This document shows positions 12,206 to 23,900 of a stretch of DNA of 64,000 nt, piece after piece. The stretch comes from Daphnia pulex (taxonomy: Eukaryota > Arthropoda > Branchiopoda > Diplostraca > Daphniidae). The translations under genes and the position numbers were made by a program. Each line of letters starts with the position of its first letter. Position 1 is the stretch's first letter. The stretch spans positions 3,596,001 through 3,660,000 of the forward strand of contig NC_060024.1 in the NCBI RefSeq assembly GCF_021134715.1, in the 5' to 3' direction. Below the pieces are notes generated by a model that ran no database searches, was not told where the DNA came from, and worked only from the letters and a program-made list of their open reading frames with translations.

Positions 12206-13960
12206 GAAAAATAAAGATCAATTAAATTGATAAATTGAAATTTTTAAAATTTGAAAGACCATAGCACCTGTCACTGCTCTATTATGCGGTCACATTTCCC
12301 CAAAAGGAAAGTATGAAAAAGGGGGCCCATATTTTCCTCTTCTCCCTTTTATTCCCTTGGGCCGATTCTATGTGGATTCGGTCTCTAAAACCATAAACAT
12401 CAGGGAAAAGATTTAAATTTGACGTATTTTCATTAAAATACGTCACAACAATTAATACTATAATAAAGCTTATTCACTTACCTTTCTATTGATATTATTC
12501 CCGAGATCCTAGTGAAAACTGTTAATTACCAATTAACGGTTTCGCGAGACACCATTTTCCCCCATGAGAAATGCACGGGGAAAACGGACTCGGGGCAATG
12601 AAATTCCATAATTTATATTTCACATCTGTAGTATCTCATCAAATGTAGCTGATTTCTTACTGATTTTTCGTAAAAAATTCTTAAATTCTAAAATTTTTAA
12701 TCTTAAAATTGTCGAAAAATCGTTTGATTTCATAATAAAAACTGACTTTAAGACGAAACGACACGAAAAAGTTGTGGTGGCAATTTATTGAAGTTCTTTT
12801 ATGTGTACGGACCAAATAACGTCCGATATTAGTTGATGTCGTCATTTTTTCTAGCTTTTTCTAGAAACGGACGTGATCGAGACCCTCACTGATGTCATTC
12901 TGAGCTTCGATCTAAATTGAGATGGTAAACGATCATCTTCAGCTCGACTCTTGAAAAGATGAAGGACTATGTCGAAATAAATCAGGACTTCAAATGGGAT
13001 GTGATTTCCAAATCATCCTCTATTGTGCTTTCTAAAGGTCCACGAGAGGGATGAATTCGACAAGATGCGACATAAATTGTCTGTTGCTCTCCATGAGCGA
13101 ACGACTCATGTAGCGAAGATATCGACAGAAAATGGACCCAGTCAGTGCAAATCCTCCCTCCAACATGTTGGATTCAGAAAATCGCCATCGGGAGCTGTTG
13201 ACCTCATAACATTCGCATCCGTTGTACGAAACCGTCTGGTCGCTTGTCTTAAAAGGAGAGAAATTGCTGTTGACCCCCCGCTTGTCGAAATCCCATAAAC
13301 TGGTTTTGTTTGTGTGCGTTCGTGTTCCATGGACCTAAGGCTTATCTTTAGCTGGACCCAAAACTGACGGACAATCGGAGTCAAACTTTTTCAATGCCAT
13401 CCAAATTCATCCACCTGAAAAAGGAATTCTTTCGAGCCTCCACGTTTCCTGAAGCCATCCGCGCGCCCAGTTTCCGATCGTTTCCGCGGAATTATTGTGA
13501 CCGTAACGTTGCCGTTGGCCCTGAAAGGATCCCATTGGTATAGCCAGTCGAGCATGTCAGACTAGCGTCGTTGTTGTTCATTTTACTACGTGAACGGTGC
13601 TTCTTTTGGTATTAGTCACGGGATGAATCAAACGCAAGGATCGGGGCAAGAGCTTCAGCGGCTTTCCGTTTTGTGACAGTGTCGTGAGTTGCTCGTACGA
13701 AACGCTCACCAGTGGCTCGTAGTTTACAGTTCCCAATGTTTTCCGGCCATCAGTGAAAAGGATAATTTTCGTGCTTTTTTGAGTCCCGCGTAAGCCAAGG
13801 ATCACGATTGATCAATTAATCTGGTTGGCTGATTTCTCAACAAGGCGATGAATTGGTGGGTCAATGTTATGATTTAAGTTGACTCACTGGACCTGCCCGT
13901 ATACAAAGCCATGTTCCTGATCTGAGATACTTCTGATTCATTCGGCAAGACAGGCAAAGA
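12206..13960. other. Intergenic; GC-richer block of unknown origin
   Basis: From about 12,780 to 13,900 the base composition is richer in GC than the surroundings. It holds a 91-codon plus-strand ORF (13,023-13,298) and a 75-codon minus-strand ORF (13,578-13,805). Neither shows a motif I recognise, and no splice sites connect them. The block could be decayed coding sequence from a gene or retroelement, but I cannot support a product. Confidence 0.35.
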
Positions 13961-13994
13961 GACAAATGATTGACCGAGAGGAATGTAATTTTGA

Positions 13995-14285
13995 AATCGT
14001 TGTAGTTACTGTAACTACCCAAAGTTTCCGGACAGCTGAGAGAAGCTTATGGGAAAACGGGTTTTTTGAAAATTTGCCAAAAATCGTTTTCGTCGTTAAA
14101 AAAGTTTTCGTCGGACGAAAACGATTTTTGGACAGGGGTTTCTTAGGCTTAAATTTTATAACATATATTTTTGGGGATTTTGTTTTGTTTACGGGAAGGG
14201 CTCTTTTAAATAGAGAGTAAAAGTTTCCGGACAGTAGAGAGGACCAGTAGTAAATGTTACTACTTTTGCTCTCTTTTACGGGAAG
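13995..14285. repeat. Inverted-repeat fragment, CTACCCAAAGTTTCC family
   Basis: ACTGTAACTACCCAAAGTTT begins a block with a strong internal hairpin: AAAATCGTTTTCGTC near 14,082 pairs with GACGAAAACGATTTTT near 14,113. A second AAGTTTCCGGACAG occurs at 14,221. It resembles the TACAGTACCTACC elements elsewhere in the window. Confidence 0.5.
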
Positions 14286-14394
14286 AAACAGTAGGCTAGG
14301 TGGGTTCAATAAGGCTTAAAAAAGAGCATATATATGTACACGACATTCGGTCAAAATTGACTTGCATGAAACGTGATTCAAAGCAACATTACGA

Positions 14395-14745
14395 TAACTT
14401 TGAATTTTTCCCGCTTTATGGTGCAGGATTTGGACAGCTTTTTTCTTTTCTTGTCACTTGTCGAAATATTGACAGTGAGCCTAGGGCCTCAGGCCTAAGG
14501 CTATTGAAATGCGGTTATTCGTTTTTACCCGCAAAGGAAATTCCAGACTGGTTTCATTCATGATTTTTTTGGGGGGAAAGGCATGACCGGTGGCTAAATG
14601 AGCCTATTACTCCTTTTCCCTTCTTCCCACCTTTCGCTTTGTTCTTAGCCCCCAAAATTAGGAACAAAAAGCCTAACATAGTTCCCGCATGACTGATAGG
14701 TGGCTTTTAGGTTGTTCGGATTTTTTTGAACCATACTGTACAATA
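14395..14745. repeat. MITE relative, inverted copy of 8,605-8,935
   Basis: It contains reverse complements of the landmarks of 8,605-8,935, including GATAGGTGGCTTTTAGG and the terminal CATACTGTA. The 87-codon ORF at 14,300-14,563 lies within and around it and is not a gene. Confidence 0.6.
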
Positions 14746-15599
14746 TAGACTTCAATACAGTACCTACCTACGAAATTGGTACACTATACCAAATTGGTAC
14801 ACTGTACCAATTTCAGCCGCTTTTAGCATGGCGTCTTATGGCGCTAGGCGATTCTAGTTTTTATTTTTTAATTAGCAACCTAGTTGCTGATTTTTTTTAA
14901 GATTTTTGGAGGAGGGGTTCGAAACAAAACTGGGGATGTTAAAAAAATGCGCGACCCCTTTATGTACATTTCCCTACCCCCTGGAACTGGCGCCATATAT
15001 ACAGCATATACTCAGATATACTCTTAACCTCTAAATGTCTAAAGGAATAATAGCTCAGTCAGTTCCATACTGAACTAGTAATTGCTGGGCTCGGAGATCC
15101 TAAGTTTGGAAACACGACGAGTGTTTCCGCGCATTTCACACGGCGGCTTACGGGCCTAGGTGTTCCCCTTTTTTCGCGATAACTCACGTTTGAGTTATCG
15201 CAAAGAAAAACTGAAAAAATCCTCTTGTAGAGGGAATAACAAGCCTTCACCCGCTTTCACCATGTTTTTTTGAAATCATGGTGAATAGCACTTTACTCGC
15301 AAATGAATAGATTTTAAGTTTGGAAAAATTGGCGCTTCCGCCATATGTTTCCATACTAAAGGGTGTGACACTTAAAAAAATTTCCATACTTAAAATATCC
15401 GATTTTTCGGCCGTAATAAAAGGTAAGAACGGGCAATTGAGGTACTGTGTAAGTGGGCACCCACCGTTTTTCGTCCTCTTGGGATCGAGAGATTGAATTG
15501 TAAAAAATACATGTAATGGTTTGAACTAATGCGCATCTTTAAACAAATATTACTGAAATAGTCCAAATAGTATCGGTACAACAAATAAAATAGTTTTTA

Positions 15600-16090
15600 T
15601 ATTGGCCATTAAATCGTGTGTTCCATTTCGTTTTCTTTTTCCTTTGGTGAAATGTCCTAGTTAACTTAAAATGTATTAAAAATAAGTTTCTAAAGCGAAA
15701 TTCTTTCCTCTTTCAGAAACAAATTTTTATTTATTTTCATTGACAAAATTATTGCTTTAAAACAATAATAACAAAGACACCTTTTCTCGGGGCAAATTGT
15801 GTTTCTGGGTAAGAGATAGGAAGGAAAATTTTCGGAAAATATAGTTCATTACCCCATCGCCAGGTGCTCTTTTATCCCATAAGAATAACATGGACCGTTC
15901 CCCCGCGTACATGAGCATGTTGCCTCGCGAGTCGTCACCCCCCCCCCCCTTCATTTTTAAAGCGCTTTCGGTTTTGAACAAAGCAATTTGTCATAAACTA
16001 AAAATACGCATTTGATAGCTATTTTTTCCCCTTTTTTAAACCTAGCGGGGATAAAAATTATTGAGAAATAAAGAAGTGTGGGATCAAAAA
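15600..16090. repeat. Dispersed repeat, direct copy of about 22,370-22,870
   Basis: Shared landmarks in the same order are TTCTTTCCTCTTTCAGAAA, ATAAGAATAACAT, TTGTCATAAACTAAAAATACGC and GGGGATAAAAATTATTGA. A further partial relative lies at about 16,270-16,360. No transposon termini were recognised. Confidence 0.6.
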
Positions 16091-16862
16091 CTAAAAAACG
16101 TCAACTATGCCGACTCTTCCCTACACAACCAAACCGACTTTTAACCGAAAACCACCGCTAGTTGTATTTTTAGAAAATTTTATGAAGTGCGCAGGTTCTC
16201 TTGATTTCAATGGACTTAACAATAAGCGCAATGCATCGTGAGAAAAAACTATTGTACTGTTTTCAACTATTAAAATTCACACGCAAAATGAAACCTTAAG
16301 AAAAGCAGATGTAAATTCCTTCATTTTCTTTCCCTTTCTGAAAAGCTCCTTCTATAATTTTAAGTGTAGTTTAGATATGGATATATTTATTATGCAAATT
16401 CTATTATTTAAAAAATTCAGCTTGTTATTTGGTCAATCAAACAATATCCACTGTTCACAACATGAATTTTCGTGGAGAAGGAGAGCAATCTTTACCCGGA
16501 GAAGGAATAGGCGGGAATATGAAAGAACAAAGGGGTTCGGCGGTTTTCCCTCTTCTATTTCTTTCGGAATGGAACCAAATTCTAATGTTTGTGGGATGGG
16601 CTGCACGTAGGAGAAAGCGAAGCCAGGCACTTGACCTGGTCAGAATGCAAACGAACCGATCGTTAGAGGGAGTAGAAGCGTGCACCTGAAAAAGTTCCAG
16701 GGATTGGGGATGCCGTTCTGGGTGATATGCCGTCGTCACTAGGAGTCGACGAAGTGGTAAAAGAAAAACCAGGAGCCACACCGCGGCCACGATGTAAGGA
16801 ATCCATGACCCTGTGCAAAAGTTGGTAACTTAGCAGAATTCCTGCCCACTCCAACACAGCTC

Positions 16863-17698
16863 GGGGGCTGTTCATAAATTACGTAGTACGTTTTAGGGGG
16901 GGAGGGGTCTGACGAAACACTACGGTTTGCTTCGGGGGGGAGAAGGTGTTTCCAAATTTACTACGTAGTGTACGGGAAAACCAAATTGTGGAATAAAATT
17001 GGAAACTCTGCTGCAGTAGCCGGGGGAATGGGGGAGGTTCTTCCAGATAGGCCTAGACTGGTAGCGCTAGGTAGCACCACTGCCATGTTAACTCCTCCTC
17101 TCGGAAATTTTCTCTGGGGCTGAAGCCAAGTTGACGAATCGATAGTGAAAATCGGAGCTAAGATATCGATCTCGCTCCTTGCCACTCCTCAATTTTTCCT
17201 CCATTCCTATACCCTACTTCCCCACACACCCGCCGTGGCGCTTATAGCTAAGGAGCAGGGCAGGCAAGCAGGCTTCACTTCCAGAGAAAAAAGCAATGGA
17301 AGGGCTCGCCATACGAGTGGCGGTACCAGGGTCTCGTCAAGTAAAAAATCAGTCAAATCAGTCTCCCATAAGCATGCACGGGAAAACCCTCTACCGGAAA
17401 TCAGTTCGAACTAAATTTCCCGTGTATGCTTATGGGAGAATGATTCCACTGATTCCTCACTTGACGAGACCCAGTATTCTATAGCTCTGCCTATAACTTA
17501 AAACAGTTGTTAAAATAATTTTTTTTTTTACCTTTTATAGCCTACTTTTTCGGATATGGTTTTTAGGGGGGTCTTCGCGTTTACTACGTAATTAGGGGGA
17601 GGGGGTATCCGATTTTACTCAGCTTACCACAATAGAGGGGGGAGGAGGGGGTTCAAAAACACCAAAAAAGCTACTACGTAATTTATGAACACCCCCCG
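16863..17698. mobile_element. 836-bp TIR element with nested hairpin element
   Basis: The left end GGGGCTGTTCATAAATTACG is answered by ACGTAATTTATGAACACCCC at about 17,678-17,697. Subterminal TACTACGTA motifs and G-rich runs occur at both ends. There is no transposase. A separate foldback element (17,329-17,472) is nested inside. The element ends about 290 bp downstream of the stop codon of the CAS1-like gene. Confidence 0.75.
17329..17472. mobile_element. 144-bp foldback element
   Basis: The outer arms GGGTCTCGTCAAGT (17,329-17,342) and ACTTGACGAGACCC (17,459-17,472) are perfect complements. An inner arm TCTCCCATAAGCATG pairs with TATGCTTATGGGAGA with one mismatch region. The whole sequence folds into a long hairpin around about 30 central bases. 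Confidence 0.8.
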
Positions 17699-17988
17699 TC
17701 GATGGAAACGTAGGCAAAATGAGTAAGAAATTAGGGGACAAATGTGATTGGATGTGGGGAAGACATCGTTGTCAAAGGAAAACGCAACATACATAATTGC
17801 ACAAAATAAGTACAATAACTAAGAAAAGTATGTTTTAATGATGCTTTATTTTGAAATACTTATTTATGAAAAAATACCAAATGTTTTTTGGATAAATTTG
17901 AAATATAATGTTCAAAATTCATCAACTTGGTTTTTATGCAATCTTTCTTCAAGTTTTAAAAACAAAATAAATAAGTACACTACCCTCT

Positions 17989-20900
17989 CTAGGGAGCTAG
18001 GGAATAAACTTTTCCATTGCAAAGATCGTTATAAAATATTTGTGTTGCTTGTGACAATGCTGCGTATCCAATGTGTATGAAATCTTGACAATTGATATAG
18101 GGTTTGGTATTAATTGGTTCAAAAGGGACAAATTTAGTTTTTGAAAAAAAAAATTCGCTTTCGCGTTCTGGAAAAATTACACAGCCACGAACATATTCCT
18201 CGGCCAAAGTATTACTTGAATCCCAAATTCGGATATTGCTTGGATTCCTAAATGTATAATATAGTAAAGAAATCTTGTTAATATATTATTATAAGTTTTC
18301 GATTAGAAATAAACCTATAAAATAGTAATAATTGTTTTTCAAAACTTTTCTGCTAGTCTAGGAATTTTCGAGATAAACTCATCCCCCCACAGCCCCCCCC
18401 CCACAAAAAAAAATTATTAAACGAAATAAATTTAGTCAGCAAAGAAAAAAATTCCACTTCATATTACTGGTAACCAATATACAGTACCTACCCAAAGATA
18501 CGACGAGAGATGCTTATGTAAGCCGATATTCGCCACGTTCTCAAAAATTAATTTTTTCGCGAAAGGCAAAGATTTTATTAAGGAGCTATAAAGGTTGGAT
18601 ACTTCCTGAATTTTTCATATTGTTTTTTATTTCAGGAATGTGAGCTATATATAAATCTAAAAGTTTGGGTAAAACCTGTAGAAGTATTTCAAAAATCAAC
18701 CACTTTGCTGCTCTATTAAATGGGGAACATCTCGGAAATACGGTCTACTAAAACAAAGGAAATCATTTTCCCATCTCCGAAAACGACATAAAAGGAGAAC
18801 TCGCGACTAAACCGAGGGGTAGAATAGAAGGGGGGAAATGGGCAAAAATAATCAATGTCATTTCAATTTGCAATTCATTTGATTAGTTTTTTTTTAAATT
18901 AGAAAATAACACATATTTTAGAGCTAACGAAGCTCTTGATACAACTTCTGCCTCGTTGTAGGGATACTTGTTCCCTATTTAGAGAGTGGCAAAGTAAAAG
19001 GCTAGCAAAAAAAAATTCGTTGCCCTCCGTCAAAAACTCGATTTTTAGGAACCCGACAAAAATCGTCTTTTCACATAAGCTTCTCTCGCGTGTTCCGAAA
19101 ATTTTGGGTAGGTACTGTAAATGAAACAAGATATTAAAGGGAAAATTCTCCAAGAAGAATGCTTCATTTTCACTACTTAACCCATGTTCTTTCATATTCA
19201 TTCATTTGCGGAGGGAGTGCGCTCACTTTTATTTTGTCCCCCAATGCAGAAAAAGTTTGTATTTTGAGATACACTCAAAGAAACTTGTAGTACACATTTC
19301 CTTTATAAACATACATATTTTCCTAATATTTTAATAATATATATAATATTATATATTATATACATTTATAATAAATTTATCAGTTAGCGCCACCGCTACA
19401 AGAAGAAAGCACAACGGTGGTCACAATTACTCAATTGTAATTGTTTCTTTTAAAGGATGCCAAGAAAACAAAACAGAATGTTTCTGTTCAATAATTAATT
19501 TAGATTTAAGGACAGTAGAACCTAAAACAAGTATTTCCGTTCCTAGAACTACAGCAATAAACACTAGGACCAAATAAATAAATAAATCGCCACATAAGAA
19601 CTTAGGTTAGGTTACGTCGGTTAGGTTCTGTAAGGATTTATAAGAAAGGTTTGGTTAGGTTGGGTGCATTTTTAAAATTCAAAAGGTTCTAGTGTCTATT
19701 GCCGTAGTGACGGTAATACTGAGAATAGGTTCTACTAAGGTTCTGTTGTGGTTTTTCAGAATGCAGTTCCATTTTGGTTTGGTGGCACTGTCAGCTACTC
19801 TAAAATAAAGTACATTATTGTAACTCACTTGATTATGTAACGAACAGCTTTGTTATATTGATGAATCTTCTCTGAGTTAATCGCAAATTTGTATATATGA
19901 GGCATCAAGCCGAAGTCTATTGTTGGATATTGGTTGAGCCAAATCACCTGGCTGTTGGTACTTAATTTATGGAGCATTCCAAAGAGTTGTTTCGCTTTTT
20001 CCTCGAACATTTTAAAGTCACCGCCATTTTCTTCTAACATATGATACACTTCTATACCTAAAAAAAAGCTTTAATAATAGAGATGACGACTACTCTCTAA
20101 GACGAATGTTTCACAATGATTGATTTTATGTTTTAACAATATGATTTTTGGAGGTTGGAAATTTTCGCCTTTGCTCTAGTAGGCGATATTTACCCTTCCT
20201 ACGAAAATGAAACAAAGTAGAAATCGCGACAACACCGCGGGGTGGGATAGAAGGGGAGAAATGGGCAAAAATGAAAAATCTCATTTTCAATTTAAAATTC
20301 ATTATATTAAATGAAACTCAAAAAATTTGAAAATGACACTTGTCATAGAACTAACGTAGCTCTTTATTTTGCTTTTTTTGGCGTCGTTGTAGGGTAATTT
20401 TTTCCCTAATTAGAGAGCAGCAAAGTAGCCACTTTTTAATACGCTTCTACAGCGTGTTTCCAAACTTTTAGATCCATTTGTAGCTGCCCTCCCCTTAAAT
20501 ATTAAAATCTGAAAAAAATTCAGGAAGTAGCCAACCATTATGGCTACTTCCAAAAAAAATTTCAACACCCTCCGTCAAAAACCTGATTTTTGGGAACGCG
20601 GCGAAAATCGGCTTTTTACATAAGCTTCTCTCCGCTTCTCTCGCGCGTTTCCAAACTTCTGGTATGTACTGTATATATAAATATTTTGAAAATAATTGTA
20701 TAATGAAAAAGTGGCGGTTTTGGGTTCCCATAGAGAACCGTCAACCGAACGAACGAATCGAAACAACAAGGTAATTCTTCTGAAAAGGCTTTGTCTGAAT
20801 TTTTTTAATTTGTTTTTTGGCTTCTTACATTAAACTCTAAAGATCGTTTGACTAAAAAAGAAATAATTTATGTTATTCTTGATTAAATAAAATTTTAATA

Positions 20901-23900
20901 AAAAAAAAACAAAGATTTTCCTCGTAAAATAGCTCTCCCCTTACCAATTAAAAATAATTTTCAGACAATGCAATGTCTTAAGACAATAAATATCTGATAA
21001 AACATCGTTCGTTGTTTTGTTCATAATCCCACGTTATTTTCAGTTTCTAATATTTTAAAATTATTCATTGTAAAATATCATGATGAAATTGCTAAATACT
21101 TTTTAAATTTAATTTTAAATAACTTTTGAAAAAACTTAAGACTTTGCTATGTCTGATAAAAAAAAGATAGAATCAGCCCTTTTGGTAAAGGACAAAAAAA
21201 CCTTCAACTTAACATACAATGACAAAAACATTAATAAGTCAACTTTAAGTACAGCTACAAATCACAAGAGCAAGGAATAATATGATATTTAAAACAGAAA
21301 AATCTTAAGACAATGCTTTGTCTAAAAAAAAGAGAGAATCAGCCCTCATGGTAAGGCCGAAAAAACCTTTGACTTAACATATAATGACAAAAACATGAAT
21401 AAGTCAACTTTAAATACAGCTACCAATCACTAGCGCGAGGAATAATATCGTTTTAAAAACAGACAAATCTTAAGACAATGCTTTGTCTTAAGAAAAGAAA
21501 GAATCAGCCCTCTTGGTAAGGCCGGAAAAAAAATTCAACTTAACATATAATGACCAAAATATGAATAAGTCAAATACAGCTAACAATCACTAGCGGGAGG
21601 AATAATATCGTATTTAAAACCGACAAATCTTAAGACAATGCTTTGTATAAACAAAACAAAGAATCAGCCCTCTTGGTAAGGCCGGAAAAAAATTCAACTT
21701 AACATATAATGACAAAAATATGAATAAGTCAACTTTAAATACAGCTACCAATCACTAGCGGGAGGAATAATATCGTATTTAAAACAGACAAATCTTAAGA
21801 CAATGCTTTGTCTGTTACTTTGAACAAATGGAGACAAAGGTATGTCTTAAGTTGGTGAGCATATGTTGATTACAGAGTAATCAGATATTATAATGCAGAA
21901 GTCAAATAAACAAAAATAAACTTTATATGGGCCATAACCCAATTCATAGAGACAAGTGCTATAAAATGAAGAATTAGCAGTTTGTGGGGTCAAATCCCAC
22001 GGAAAATTCGATCACGGGTAAAGAAAGCGATATCTTTCTGCGCGGGAAGCAGGAGAAAAGGGTGAAAGGGGGAGGGGGGTAAGGGCTTATGATGGCGTGG
22101 GAATGAAGGAAGAATACAGTATCTAAACGATTGGAATTCCTGGGGTGGATTGACCTTCAAGAGACTACAGATGATTTTATGATTCAAATATGTTTTCTTA
22201 CCGCTAAACATAGTGTTTCAGACGGGATTCTAAAACGCAATGTGTAAGCTATAGCTAAACATAAGTTAAAAGCCAGCAAAGGGAAGGAAAGGGTACAGGG
22301 GGTAGGGAATAGAAGGAAAAAGCGAGTGAAAAAGGAGGACTGACCCCTTTCTTCTTCATTCTATTCTTCCCTTTCTTGACTGTTAACAGAAAGAACCTGA
22401 AAATGCCTAAAATTAGTAAAAATATAATTCTAACAGAATTTCTAAATTCTTTCCTTTTTCAGAAAACATTTTTTATTTTATTTTTATTAACTGTCTTCTT
22501 GGTTGAAAACGTAATCTTAACAAAGATACGCCTTTTTTCGGTTCAATTTACCGTGCTGAATTATAGATGGGAGGGAATGAAAGTTTATAAAAATGTAGTG
22601 ATGACGCCATCGCTACGTTTTCTTTTTGTCCATAATAATAACATTTGGCTATAATACCACGCTCAAATGAGCAATTTTCCACGCGTATTAACCCTTCCCT
22701 CCTCACTTTCAAAGGGCTTTTGATTTTTTAAAATAATGCGCTTTGTTATAAACTAAAAATACGCTTATCATAGCTTATGTTTTCTTTTTTTTTATGTTAA
22801 GCAGGGATTACAAAATTGAATAATAAAATTAGGACAACAAAAAACGATCAAACTGTTCCAAGTCTTCCCTTAGCCCAAACCATGGCCCAAACCAAGTAAA
22901 TAACTTATTTCAAAATCATGGCTAAAATGACCCAATAACTAGCTTATAAAATTTCTATCTCCTAAAATTATCGCTGTTAAAAAAATCCTCTTTTTCGAGT
23001 TTTGACTTAATTGACAGCATTCCTAAACACAGACAAAAATCGACAAATATGCTAAAGAATAAGGTTTTATACCCAATTAACAATACCGTTTACATCATAA
23101 ATATAACGTTAAAAAGGAAAATTTGTGTTTAATAGAATTCAAGCCTTTATGGTTCTCTGGGAAAAATGGGGCTAGCAAAGTTGAAAATTTTTTTTGGTTT
23201 TTAGACTTTTCCAAACACTTGTTTAGGTATACCTTTCAAACTGAATTAATATAGGCAAATATTTTTTTGTTTAGCAAACGTAACTTTTTCGAAACATGCA
23301 CAATGAATCTGGTGGGACAGAAAAAAAAATGAAAAAGGTGCATTTTTTCTCTTTTTTTACTTCTGTCAGTGAAAACAGAGAAAATAAAAACTAACCCTCT
23401 TTTAGTGACCTAAAATTCCAAAAATATTTAAAGCTTTTTTAATCCTCTCTTTATTTTATTAACCCACCACCCACATTTCTCTTTCGTGTGGGTGATGACT
23501 GCTCCTTTCCCACTTCTTTGAAGACCTACCTTTCACCAGGTCTAGCATTTACGGTACCAGATGTATGTTAAGCAAAATCAATTATGCAAATAAGTCCTTC
23601 ATCTGCTGTGTTACGTTGATCAGGATTGTTGGTAAGAAATAAATAACTATTTATTGCCTTTTACATCACGATAGAAAAGCAGAGTTAGTGTGAGGTGTGG
23701 CGATCCCGCCCTGGTTTGTGAAAAATTTGCAAGTTTCAGCAAATATCCAGCTACGTTTCTTATAAAAATGACTGATTAAGTAGCTCAGTTATTAGCTTGC
23801 TGAAGTTCCAGGAATTATAAGTTTGCAAAAATTTAAAAAGTTTAAGCTGGTTATAGAATCCAAGTCCGGAATAATCCATTCCAATAATCCATTCCAAGTC

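Noticed and set aside
15045..15110. ATAGCTCAGTCAGTT followed by a possible T arm, considered as a tRNA-Phe-like gene
   Set aside because: No usable B-box, and the acceptor and anticodon stems do not pair.
21136..21850. Regularly spaced repeats that might look like a CRISPR array
   Set aside because: The whole unit of about 160 bp is repeated, with no unique spacers, in eukaryotic intronic DNA.
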